Source: Nitriliruptoraceae bacterium
GTDB taxonomy: Bacteria; Actinomycetota; Nitriliruptoria; Nitriliruptorales; Nitriliruptoraceae
Length of the DNA: 17,543 nt
Direction: 5' to 3'
NCBI GenBank assembly: GCA_003554005.1
Contig: PWEU01000096.1
Location: 1 to 17,543 of the forward strand
A program made the position numbers and the translations under genes. Within the stretch, counting starts at the first letter, position 1, and the number at the start of each line of letters is the position of its first letter. The notes beneath the pieces are model-generated. The model saw only the letters and a list, made by a program, of their open reading frames with translations, was not told where the DNA came from and did no database searches. This document shows, in pieces, positions 6,972 to 13,000 of the stretch.

Positions 6972-7622
6972 GTGACCGCCTCGCAGGACCTGGTGGCGGC
7001 GGTCGCCCCGATCCGTGAGCAGTTGGAGGCCCGACACGAGGCCCGCGAGGTGGCGCTGGCAGCCTCCCGCGACGCGATCCGGGCCGCGGCGAACGCGATC
7101 CGGGCGGCGCACCGCGGTGACGGGGAGCGGGTCGCCTCGCTCTTGACCGAGGCGCGGGCGTGCCTGGACCGGGCGGTGGACGCCGCGGGGGCGCATCCCG
7201 AGGTGCTGCATGCGGGCTTCGTGGCCGATGCTGCCAAGGAGGTCGCCGAAGCCGAGCTCACCCGGGCCGCGATCGCTGGCGAGGGGCTCCCGGGCCCGGA
7301 GGCCCTCGGGGTCGACGAGGTGGCGTGGCTGCACGGTCTGGCCGAGACCGTCGGCGAACTGCGTCGCGCCAGCCTCGATCGGGTGCGTGGCGGGGACCTG
7401 GACACCGGCGAGCGCCACCTGGAGTTGATGCAGGAGATCCTCGCGGCGCTGGTGACGATCGACGTGCCCGACGGCTTGTCCCGCGGGTTGCGGCGGGCGA
7501 CCGACGCGGCTCGCGCGATCACCGAGCGCACCCGGGGCGACCTGACCGCCGCGGTCGGGCAGCGTGACCTCCGCCGTGCGCTGGAGGCCCACCGCGAGGC
7601 CCTGGAGCGCGATCGGACCTGA
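6972..7622 (+). CDS. Translin family protein
   Basis: A 216-aa, almost all-helical protein matching the translin/TRAX fold, a family of RNA/ssDNA-binding octameric proteins in eukaryotes with homologues in archaea and some bacteria (the latter poorly studied). Diagnostic segments are ELRRASLDRVRGGDLDTGERHLELMQEI (about 136-163; family pattern ELRR..LD..R.G....AE..LE.M.EI), then GLSRGLRRATDAARAITERTRGDLT (about 174-199; compare PGLRRKxDxAR..VE+TRGDLT). The N-terminal half has REVALAASRDAIRAAANAIRAAHRG, as expected for helix 1. The GTG at 6972 is one base after the glpR stop and has GAAGGG five bases upstream; the longer frame from 6834 overlaps glpR. RNA binding is inferred from family only. 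It is the last gene before the tRNA-Ala island. Confidence 0.75.
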   Translation: MTASQDLVAAVAPIREQLEARHEAREVALAASRDAIRAAANAIRAAHRGDGERVASLLTEARACLDRAVDAAGAHPEVLHAGFVADAAKEVAEAELTRAAIAGEGLPGPEALGVDEVAWLHGLAETVGELRRASLDRVRGGDLDTGERHLELMQEILAALVTIDVPDGLSRGLRRATDAARAITERTRGDLTAAVGQRDLRRALEAHREALERDRT

Positions 7623-7723
7623 CCCGAGTTGGGCGTCGGGCGGCACCGGGGGCGCGTTGGCGCCCTTCACTGGCCACGGCTACCATCCGCGCTCGCTCGA
7701 TGGCCCGGTCGCGGGTCTGGCCT

Positions 7724-7800
7724 GGGGGTGTAGCTCAGCCTGGCAGAGCGCTTCGTTCGCAACGAAGAAGCCGTCGGTTCAAATCCGATCACCTCCACCA
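7724..7800 (+). tRNA. tRNA-Ala (anticodon CGC)
   Basis: A full cloverleaf can be folded by hand: acceptor GGGGGTG/CACCTCC with the G3:U70 wobble that specifies alanine, D stem GCTC/GAGC, anticodon stem CTTCG/CGAAG around loop TTCGCAA (anticodon CGC, codon GCG), T arm GTCGG-TTCAAAT-CCGAT, discriminator A and encoded CCA. Total 77 nt. Its 3' half is duplicated at 9570 and 12466, marking it as an integration site. Confidence 0.97.
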
Positions 7801-7802
7801 CG

Positions 7803-7836
7803 AAAACGCCTCGTAGCCCCCGCTGCGGGGCGTTTT
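7803..7836 (+). terminator. Terminator after tRNA-Ala
   Basis: Immediately after the tRNA, an inner GCCCC/GGGGC hairpin is nested in a flanking AAAACGCC/GGCGTTTT inverted repeat ending in TTTT. It is a plausible intrinsic terminator and the only one in the window with a T-run. Confidence 0.7.
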
Positions 7837-8057
7837 CCGTTGAGTGCTGTTCGATGCGCGTTCGGCGGAGTGCACAGAAGTGCACACTTGGAGCGGCGCT
7901 CCAGATCGTGGAGCCCGAGAGCTCCGTCACCGCGAGCAGCACAGGCTCTGCCAGGTGTGGACACGCGCGGCTGCTCCCCGTCCTGCGAGATCGGTGAGTT
8001 GTCCCACCGCGCCAGAGGGGCCCACAAGCCCGGGGTGTGCCTCTCGAGTTGAGCCTG

Positions 8058-9221
8058 CTAGCTCGACGGCTCTGTGAGGATGGTCATGATGTCGTCAGCG
8101 ATCCAGGTGATGCGGCCGCCGCGGCCACCGACGTGCATTGGCCGCAGCCAGCCGCGCCGCTCGAGCCGTCGCAGGACGTTGTTGGCGCCTGCGTTCGTCA
8201 CCCCAAGGAGTCGCATCACCCGCTGGGTCGTCATGACAGGGTTGGCGAACAGCGGGTCGATGAGGTGGGGTGCGTTGCTGCGATCCCCAGCGAGCACTAG
8301 GCGGTAGCGCGACTGCAGATGGGTCAGGCGTTCGGCGCGGTCGAGGGCGTCCCGGGCCTGGACCGCGACGCCGTGCAGGAAGTACTGCAGCCACTCCTGC
8401 ATCTCGCCTCGTTCACGCACCGCCTGCAGGTGGGAGTAGTAGGCGTTGCGATCTCGTTCGAAGTAGGGGCTGAGATACAACAACGGTTCGGGCAACTCCC
8501 CGATGTCGATGAGGTACAGGATGATGATGAGTCGACCGAGTCTCCCGTTGCCGTCGAGGAAGGGGTGGATGGTCTCGAACTGGTAGTGGATCAGGCCGCA
8601 CACGATCAGGGGCGGGTGCTCGCCGTCGCGTTCGTGGATGAACGCCTCCCAGTCGCGGAGCGCGTCGACCATCTCCGGCTCGTGCCGGGGGGGCACGAAG
8701 GTCGCCTCTTCCAGCGAGCGCCCCGGCGTGCCGATCCAGTTCTGGCTGATTCGGAACTCCCCTGGTGTCTTCTCCTCACCCCGGACGTTGGTCAGCAGCC
8801 GCTGATGCGCCTCCTTCAGCAGGCGCAGCGACAACGGCAGGTCGCTGAGGCGACTGCGAGCGTGCTCGAATGCGGCGATGTAGTTCTGGACCTCTCTGAT
8901 GTCCACGCTCGGTGAGTCGGCGTCCTCGGCGGCCGCTTCGAGCACCTCGGATAGCGATGCCTGAGTTCCCTCGATCTGCGAGCTCGCGAGCGCCTCGGTG
9001 TACAGGTACGGGTCGACCAGTAGATGCGGGTTCGGTAGCAGACGGCCTGCACCGGCCAACCGGCCAAGGGCTCGGTCCGCGTCGGAGAGGGCCCGCGCGG
9101 TCGCGGTGTCGAGGACCAGGCGGCGCGGCAGCGGGGAGGGGACGTAGTGGTCGTAGCTGTATGGACCTGGAACGCGTTGGACGGAGCCGAAGGTCTTGTC
9201 AACGTAGATTGATCGGTCCAC
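8058..9221 (-). CDS. Fic family protein (class II, self-inhibited AMPylator with C-terminal wHTH)
   Basis: A 387-aa Fic protein, predicted to transfer AMP (or another NMP) to a target protein. An N-terminal Fic_N-like region (residues 1-70) leads into the inhibitory helix motif ASSQIEG (79-85; S/T-x-x-x-E-G/N with Glu84), making it a class II Fic whose activity is held off by its own glutamate. The catalytic signature HPFLDGNGRLGR (219-230) is complete. A C-terminal winged-helix segment (about 325-375; MTTQRVMRLLGVTNAGANNVLRRL split) ends in a beta-wing GGRGGRITW. The GTG at 9221 is chosen because the product then begins VDRSIYV, matching the family's MDRS/A-x-Y start; the 460-aa reading from 9440 crosses the promoter and operator. 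It is the sole gene between tRNA-Ala and the first tRNA copy. Confidence 0.93.
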   Translation of the reverse strand: MDRSIYVDKTFGSVQRVPGPYSYDHYVPSPLPRRLVLDTATARALSDADRALGRLAGAGRLLPNPHLLVDPYLYTEALASSQIEGTQASLSEVLEAAAEDADSPSVDIREVQNYIAAFEHARSRLSDLPLSLRLLKEAHQRLLTNVRGEEKTPGEFRISQNWIGTPGRSLEEATFVPPRHEPEMVDALRDWEAFIHERDGEHPPLIVCGLIHYQFETIHPFLDGNGRLGRLIIILYLIDIGELPEPLLYLSPYFERDRNAYYSHLQAVRERGEMQEWLQYFLHGVAVQARDALDRAERLTHLQSRYRLVLAGDRSNAPHLIDPLFANPVMTTQRVMRLLGVTNAGANNVLRRLERRGWLRPMHVGGRGGRITWIADDIMTILTEPSS

Positions 9222-9224
9222 GCT

Positions 9225-9257
9225 TATCCCAACGATACCGGCAATTCGGTTGGGATA
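9225..9257. promoter_or_regulatory. Perfect inverted repeat, probable operator of fic
   Basis: TATCCCAAC (9225-9233), 15 bases, GTTGGGATA (9249-9257). The nine-base arms are perfect and begin four bases upstream of the fic start codon; the distal arm touches the proposed -10. This fits a repressor site for a dimer. The Fic protein's own C-terminal winged helix is a candidate ligand (inference). Confidence 0.6.
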
Positions 9258-9287
9258 TGATACGTCGTCGCAACGCTCGTTGTTCAA
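9257..9287 (-). promoter_or_regulatory. Possible fic promoter
   Basis: Read on the minus strand, TTGAAC (9287-9282) precedes TATCAT (9262-9257) with a 19-base spacer. The spacer is longer than optimal, but the hexamers are good and the location just upstream of the operator repeat is right. Confidence 0.4.
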
Positions 9288-9569
9288 CGATCGCGGTTGG
9301 GCTTGTTCCGGGAGCCGCTGCAGAGATCTGTATCGCCGGCGACGAGCGCTACGGTTTTCGGCGACCAAGGGGGGAGTCGGCGGCGAGGCGGCGAGAAGTA
9401 CACAGAAGGACACACGCGCCTGCCTCTGCCTGCCTCCCAACGCCTCCGTCTGCCTCTCGCTGCGCGGCCGGAGGCTCGGTCCGGATAGGCCCCCTACATC
9501 CGAATTCGCGCTCGTACGAACCTGGATCGGCCTCTTCCGGCCGAACGGCCGCCCCGCATGGGCACTGGC
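9288..9569. other. No gene; non-coding end of the fic cassette
   Basis: No supported ORF is seen in this stretch. It contains a pyrimidine-rich tract (about 9418-9460) with TGCCTC or GCCTC recurring at least four times. It also contains a 19-nt sequence at 9397-9415 that matches 16/19 with one at 7869-7887 just inside the other end of the cassette (core ACAGAAG). These could be recombinase arm sites or chance. Confidence 0.4.
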
Positions 9570-9621
9570 TTCGCAACGAAGAAGCCGTCGGTTCAGATCC
9601 GATCACCTCCATCACGAGAAC
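9570..9621 (+). repeat. Second copy of the tRNA-Ala 3' half (att-like)
   Basis: These 52 nt match 7756-7807 at 49 positions (mismatches at 9595, 9612, 9618), covering the anticodon loop, the 3' half of the tRNA and the first bases after CCA (which reads TCA here). The 5' half of a tRNA is absent, so it cannot be a functional tRNA. This is the signature of a site left by integration into a tRNA 3' end. Confidence 0.88.
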
Positions 9622-9654
9622 CGCCTTCTAGACGCATCCAGAAGGCGGTTCTCG
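9615..9654. terminator. Perfect 15-bp hairpin after tRNA remnant
   Basis: CGAGAACCGCCTTCT (9615-9629), ten-base loop, AGAAGGCGGTTCTCG (9640-9654), perfectly paired. It sits where the tRNA-Ala terminator lies relative to the intact gene, so it is probably a terminator, although no T-run follows. Confidence 0.6.
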
Positions 9655-9692
9655 CAGGGTAGGGGGAGGTCCACTTCGTTCGCGTGTGGTGA

Positions 9693-9715
9693 GCTCACCG
9701 CAGTCTCACCACAAC
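9693..9715 (+). repeat. Dispersed 23-bp repeat, copy 1
   Basis: The sequence starting GCTCACCGCAGTCTC and ending CAAC recurs at 15841-15863 with two A/G differences. Here it overlaps a palindrome GGTGAGCTCACC and an outer TGTGGTGAG...CTCACCACA pair. Its origin is unknown. Confidence 0.6.
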
Positions 9716-9769
9716 ATCCGGGCATCACGCGTCCTGCAAGCGCCCGGCGCGACCTGTTTCGGCTGCGGT

Positions 9770-10142
9770 GGCCAGGGGCCCGAGGACCGGTGGTCGTGGA
9801 GGCGGTAGGCGTTTGCGGCGCGTTGGCCGAGCTCCGCGATGTGCTGCCGGTCGCGCTCACGGAGGTCGAGGATGACGCGCACCGTGCTCGTGGCCTCCGT
9901 GGCGGTAGCGGTGACACCGTCGAGGAACCAGGCCAGCCACCCTTCCCAGTCGCTGTCATCGCGGACGGTAGGTCGTCATCGGCGTGGCTCGCGATCGCCC
10001 ACTGGTACAGGGCGGCCTGCCCCTGTTCGACCGGTGGCCGGACGAAGCGGGCGTTGGACGGGGAGGACCCACCGATCCAGTTCTGGTTGCGGCGGAACTC
10101 GCCCGGCGTGCGGTCGGCAGCGCCACCTCGGGCGCCGCTCAC
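9770..10142 (-). pseudogene. Fic protein remnant lacking the catalytic core
   Basis: Reading the minus strand from 10142, RTPGEFRRNQNWIGG...ARFVRPPVEQ matches residues 147-178 of the intact Fic next door (KTPGEFRISQNWIGTPG...ATFVPPRHE). It continues as LYQWAIASHADDDLP, then shifts frame to DSDWEGWLAWFLDGVTATA, matching Fic residues about 272-290. The ~80-90 residues with HPFxDGNGR are deleted, and the N-terminal ~145 residues with the inhibitory motif are absent. It is therefore a non-catalytic relic of a second, distinct Fic gene. The left boundary is approximate. Its start abuts the stop of the TPR gene. Confidence 0.8.
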
Positions 10143-10738
10143 CTGTGCTCATCGAGTGCCTCGAGGCAGATGCGGAGGTTCTCCGCGGCCAGCTCATCCT
10201 GTGGGTCCAGCTCGACGGCCCGCTGCAGGAACGGCAGGGCGCGATCGGGCTCGCCGCGCTCGTAGTGCGTCCAGCCCAGGTCGTTGACGAGCTCCTGGTT
10301 GTCCGGCTCGAGGGCGAGCGCAGCTTCGGCCGCGGCTAGGGCGATCTCCGGGTGACCCTGGTGCCCGGCGCACAGGCAGAGCCCTTGGTGGAGTGCTGCG
10401 GTCTCGGGGAAGTGAGCGACGGCCCGCTGGTAGAGCTCGAGGCCATCGCGGTAGTCGGACCGGCTGATCAGGAAGTCGCCGGCAAGGTCCAGGATCTCGG
10501 CGAGGTCCGGCGCGCGCTCGTGCGCACCTAGCTCGGCCAGGTCCAGCAGCGAGAACAGCCGTCGGCGGCCCTGCTCGACGTCGTCGAGCTGGTAGTCGAT
10601 CGAGCCCAGCGCGAGGATCGCCGGTGCGTAGGTGGGGACGAGCTCCAGTGCCTGCTCCAGGCTGGCGATGCAGTCGTCCACGTTGCCGATCGCGGACATG
10701 ACGATGCTGTGGGCGTAGGCCGCCTCGGCCATGAACAA
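10139..10738 (-). CDS. Tetratricopeptide repeat protein, 5' end frameshifted
   Basis: A 199-aa TPR protein. Repeats are seen at about residues 17-50 (AIGNVDDCIASLEQALELVPTYAPA), 85-118 (GDFLISRSDYRDGLELYQRAV), 119-152 (CLCAGHQGHPEIALAAAEAALALEPDN) and 153-186 (LGWTHYERGEPDRALPFLQRAVELDPQD). TPR proteins are interaction scaffolds, and nothing here points to a specific partner. The open frame begins only at TTG 10738 or ATG 10732, neither with a ribosome site. An ATG at 10764 with AGGAG seven bases upstream starts MTEDEAGA in a frame offset by one base. One extra C in the CCC run (10740-10742) would join them as GAPLFMAEAAYAH. Either a one-base sequence error, slippage or a recent pseudogene explains this. 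No cleavable signal peptide is evident. Confidence 0.8.
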   Translation of the reverse strand: MFMAEAAYAHSIVMSAIGNVDDCIASLEQALELVPTYAPAILALGSIDYQLDDVEQGRRRLFSLLDLAELGAHERAPDLAEILDLAGDFLISRSDYRDGLELYQRAVAHFPETAALHQGLCLCAGHQGHPEIALAAAEAALALEPDNQELVNDLGWTHYERGEPDRALPFLQRAVELDPQDELAAENLRICLEALDEHR

Positions 10739-10883
10739 TGGGCGCCGGCTTCGTCCTCCGTCATCGTCTGCTCCTGTCCTGCCGGCCCGGTCGTGTCGCG
10801 GATCCTACGTCTCCCTCGCTCGTCGGCTGCGGCAGGACGGTCGTGCGACGGATCGCGGGGTCAGTCGTGTGCTCATGACGTCG

Positions 10884-11042
10884 TCACCGGTCGAAGCGTC
10901 GCTTGAGCAGGGTGAGATCGAGGTGCTCGGGGTCCCAGTCGCCGAGCAGGTCCGCTTCGCCGTCCGGTGACGGCCTCGAGCCGGGCGCGTCGGTGCGGTG
11001 GGGACGGCTGCTGCCTCGGTTGGGTTCCCGTCTTCTGGCCAC
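10884..11042 (-). CDS. Small hypothetical protein (52 aa)
   Basis: GTG at 11042 is preceded by GAGGAG with seven-base spacing, a strong ribosome site, and the frame runs to TGA at 10884. The product begins VARRREPNRG, has a Pro/Ser-rich middle, and ends ADLLGDWDPEHLDLTLLKRR followed by FDR. That C-terminus has the composition of real protein: acidic then amphipathic. I do not recognise it. It lies on the same strand between the 79-aa ORF and the TPR gene and may be co-transcribed with them. A competing frame from the ATG just upstream gives an Arg/Thr/Ser-rich product typical of shadow ORFs. Confidence 0.45.
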   Translation of the reverse strand: MARRREPNRGSSRPHRTDAPGSRPSPDGEADLLGDWDPEHLDLTLLKRRFDR

Positions 11043-11090
11043 GCGTCGCTCCTCATGCGTGCTGGCTCGCCGATGCGCCGGCTGACCGCG

Positions 11091-11330
11091 TCAAGGGATC
11101 GTGGAGTAGCGGAAGAACGACGCCGTGAGTGGATCGGCGAGGTGCTCGCGGCGAGCGAACGCCAGGTCCAACGGGCGCTTGCGCGCCAGCTTGCCCAGGA
11201 GCGCCCAGGAGAGATCGCGATACTCCTCATCGAGCTGGTCGGACGCGACGCCATCGGTGATCCTCAGCATCGCTGCCACCCGCTCGCGAAGAGCCGGCGG
11301 CACGCGTAGCTCCATCAGCAGGTTAGCCAT
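11091..11330 (-). CDS. Hypothetical protein (79 aa)
   Basis: A small soluble protein beginning MANLLMELRVPPALRERVAA and containing DQLDEEYRDLSWALLGKLARKRPLDLAFARREHLADPLTASF (split here as DEEYRDLSWALLGKLARK and DLAFARREHLAD). It has heptad-like helices with balanced charge, unlike the Arg/Pro-rich shadow frames around it. No family is recognised. The ATG at 11330 lacks a clear ribosome site. A second ATG six codons in is an alternative start. It lies upstream of the 52-aa ORF and the TPR gene on the same strand, inside the tRNA-bounded cassette B. Confidence 0.5.
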   Translation of the reverse strand: MANLLMELRVPPALRERVAAMLRITDGVASDQLDEEYRDLSWALLGKLARKRPLDLAFARREHLADPLTASFFRYSTIP

Positions 11331-11505
11331 GACCCGGGAAGTCTAGAAAACGCGCGGCAGTACCGTTGACGCCGAACGGGCGGATCCAGCGATGTGGCGT
11401 GGTGTTGAGACCGGGGCAGTCCTGCACGTTGCCGCGAGGAACGCGCCGGAGTTCCGTGTCGGCCGACGGGCTCGTTCGGCGTCTTCGGCCGCGCACCGGA
11501 TGACC

Positions 11506-11548
11506 TTGCGGAACGACATCGACCACCCTAAAGTAGTAACGTATCTAC
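11506..11548 (+). promoter_or_regulatory. Promoter and operator-like repeat of the toxin-antitoxin pair
   Basis: TTGCGG (11506-11511) and TAAAGT (11529-11534) are separated by exactly 17 bases. Overlapping the -10 and running past it is an imperfect palindrome GTAG-N8-CTAC (11533-11548; inner ACGT also symmetric), in the only AT-rich patch of the area. Phd/YefM antitoxins typically autoregulate at such sites. Confidence 0.6.
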
Positions 11549-11562
11549 ATGGGAGCTGGGTG

Positions 11563-11814
11563 ATGGTGACCAGGATGAGTAGTAGGGAGTTCAACCAAGA
11601 CACCAGCGGCGCGAAGAAGGCTGCGGCGCACGGTCCGGTCTACATCACCGATCGCGGCCGTCCCGCCCACGTGCTGTTGGCCTACGACGACTACGAGCGG
11701 CTGCTCGGCACCGAACATGTCCTGGACCGGCTGGCCGAGCCTGCCGGGGTCGAGGACATCGAGTTGGTACTGCCGACGTCCGCCGAGCACGCGCGTCCGG
11801 CCGAGTTCAGCTGA
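11563..11814 (+). CDS. Phd/YefM family antitoxin
   Basis: An 83-aa antitoxin. Residues about 5-50 carry the Phd/YefM DNA-binding fold: SSREFNQDTSGAKKAA, then GPVYITDRGRPAHVLLAYDDYERLLG, the family's hallmark strand-turn-helix. The C-terminal ~30 residues are acidic and would wrap the toxin. The ATG at 11563 has GGAG seven bases upstream; the ATG at 11575 is an internal alternative, and the much longer in-frame reading from 11392 crosses the promoter. The stop overlaps the toxin start (TGATG, one shared base), giving the translational coupling typical of these modules. It is expected to neutralise the PIN toxin and repress its own promoter. Confidence 0.92.
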   Translation: MVTRMSSREFNQDTSGAKKAAAHGPVYITDRGRPAHVLLAYDDYERLLGTEHVLDRLAEPAGVEDIELVLPTSAEHARPAEFS

Positions 11815-12239
11815 TGTTCGTGCTCGACACCAACGTCGTGTCGGAGCTGCGCAAGGTGCGCTCTGGCAAGGCCGATCCCGGGGTCGGCGCCTGGGCGTCC
11901 GAGGTCCCCTCGGGTCAGCTGTTCCTGTCGTCGATCACGATCCACGAGCTCGAGCACGGGGTGCTGCTCGCCGAGCGTGCTGATCCACCCAAGGGAGCCG
12001 TGCTCCGTCGCTGGCTCGATGACAGCGTCGCGGCAGCCTTCGACCAACGTGTCCTCGTCGTCGACGCGACGGTCGCGCGACGTGCGGCGGCGCTGCACGT
12101 TCCCGATCCGGCTCCCTTCCGCGATGCGCTCATCGGTGCCAGCGCACTGGTCCATGGGATGACGCTGGTCACCCGCAACACCAAGGACTTCGCGAGGTTC
12201 GACGGACTCGACATCATCGACCCGTGGCACCGGCAGTGA
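11814..12239 (+). CDS. PIN-domain toxin, VapC/FitB type
   Basis: A 141-aa PIN-domain ribonuclease, the toxin of the pair. Acidic catalytic residues are visible: Asp5 (MFVLDTNVVSELRK), Glu45 (ITIHELEHGV), Asp104 (PFRDALIGASA), with the closing TRNTKDFARFDGLDIIDPW (119-138) typical of FitB-like VapC. These residues coordinate Mg2+ for RNA cleavage; VapC targets are usually tRNAs or the rRNA sarcin-ricin loop, but the target here is unknown. Start and stop fit the family length. Partnering a PIN toxin with a Phd-type antitoxin is common in actinobacteria. All active-site residues are intact, so the module is probably functional. Confidence 0.94.
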   Translation: MFVLDTNVVSELRKVRSGKADPGVGAWASEVPSGQLFLSSITIHELEHGVLLAERADPPKGAVLRRWLDDSVAAAFDQRVLVVDATVARRAAALHVPDPAPFRDALIGASALVHGMTLVTRNTKDFARFDGLDIIDPWHRQ

Positions 12240-12465
12240 CCCACTCTCAGCGTGATGGCAGGTATGACTCGTTGACACGGTGCACCGCGCTTGGAGCACC
12301 ACGATCCGCTGAAGAGCGTGCGGGAACATGCCGGAAGGGGCCAGGTTCTCCTGCGGCGCAGCTGTGATGCAGTCCCAGTAGTCGAGACTCCGGAGTGCCC
12401 TGTTCGCTCGGATGGGCCCCGGCTCTGGCTCCTTCGGAAGGTTGGATCCTGCTCAGGTCCGGTCG

Positions 12466-12540
12466 TTCGCACCGAAGGGGCGGTCGGTTCAGATCCGACC
12501 ACCTCCACCACGGAAGGCGTCGTAGGCCCCGCTCTGGGGC
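12466..12540 (+). repeat. Third copy of tRNA-Ala 3' half with terminator-like hairpin
   Basis: 12466-12510 matches 7756-7800 at 39 of 45 positions, including a perfect T arm (GTCGG-TTCAGAT-CCGAC), CACCTCC, A and CCA. The downstream GCCCC-GCTCT-GGGGC hairpin (12526-12540) resembles the hairpin after the intact tRNA. The upstream half is too degenerate to fold (only GCTCAG of the D arm survives). It is probably the distal attachment-site copy or a decayed duplicate tRNA. The 226 nt between the toxin stop (12239) and this repeat hold nothing I can name. Confidence 0.75.
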
Positions 12541-12560
12541 GTTCCTGCTGCGTGCCCTTC

Positions 12561-12910
12561 GTTCGCGGCCTCCTGCACGCACGCCGCTCAACGGCCGACG
12601 ACGGCCGCCTCGACGAGAACGCTGAGACAGCACGCGCCCGACCAGCTCGGACCTTCGCCCACGTCGTCGCACTGACCGCGATCAACCCGGCGACGGTGCT
12701 GTACGTCACCGCACTGACGGCGGCGCTGGCCGATCGCATCAGATCCCTGGGTGCCCGGTTGGCCTTCCTCGCAAGGATCGGAATCGGCTTGTTCGGCTGG
12801 CAGGCGACGTTCGCGGGGTTCGGCGCTCACCTCGGACGACGGCCACGCGCGAGCCTGCAACGTCGAACACGTCAGATCGGCGCGAAGCTCGATGACCTTC
12901 GCGCTACAGC
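12561..12910 (+). pseudogene. LysE-family exporter fragment (C-terminal half)
   Basis: The + frame gives RTFAHVVALTAINPATVLYV, TALTAALADRIRS, then LAFLARIGIGLFGWQATFAG and FGAHLGRRPR. The LTAINPATVLY block and GWQ...GAHLGR segment are typical of the second half of LysE/RhtB amino-acid exporters (compare LTLLNPATVVYF...WQLLLAGGGALLGR). The N-terminal half, with the first membrane helices, is missing, and the C-terminus runs into basic sequence (RRTRQIGAKL) instead of the last helix. The fragment starts right after the third tRNA copy, as if truncated by the integration or a later deletion. No start codon or ribosome site is credible. Confidence 0.6.
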
Positions 12911-13000
12911 ACCACGGTCTCGACGGTGATGCGCGGGCCATGGATGCAAGGCCGTCCCCTCGAGCTTGTCAGGCTCGACGGTGATGCGGTCGAACGCGAT
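12904..13000 (-). pseudogene. DUF433 antitoxin fragment with lost start and frameshift
   Basis: On the minus strand GGAGG is followed five bases later by ATC-GCG-TTC, reading (I)AFDRITVEPDKLEG, the N-terminus of DUF433 (VapB45-like) antitoxins, but with ATC where ATG is expected. After a frameshift the sequence continues GRPCIHGPRITVETVVL and then meets TAG (12904-12906), matching the family's GGRPCIRGxRITV core. The later helix-turn-helix half is missing, as is any partner PIN-like toxin (the family usually pairs with VapC45/DUF5615). It is a clear relic. Confidence 0.65.

Noticed and set aside
7667..7942. Minus-strand ORF with GFEPTASSLR-type sequence across tRNA-Ala, and its counterpart at 9349-9615
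   Set aside because: These are antisense translations of the tRNA and its copy, a well-known false gene pattern.
9418..9460. TGCCTC/GCCTC repeats considered as a CRISPR or iteron array
   Set aside because: The units are only 5-6 nt, irregularly spaced, and lack spacers or any cas or rep gene.
11323..11526. Minus ORF ending RFLDFPGHG and overlapping the 79-aa ORF start
   Set aside because: The sequence looks somewhat protein-like and its stop overlaps the next ATG, but there is no ribosome site or recognisable family. It could be a C-terminal relic; not supported enough to annotate.
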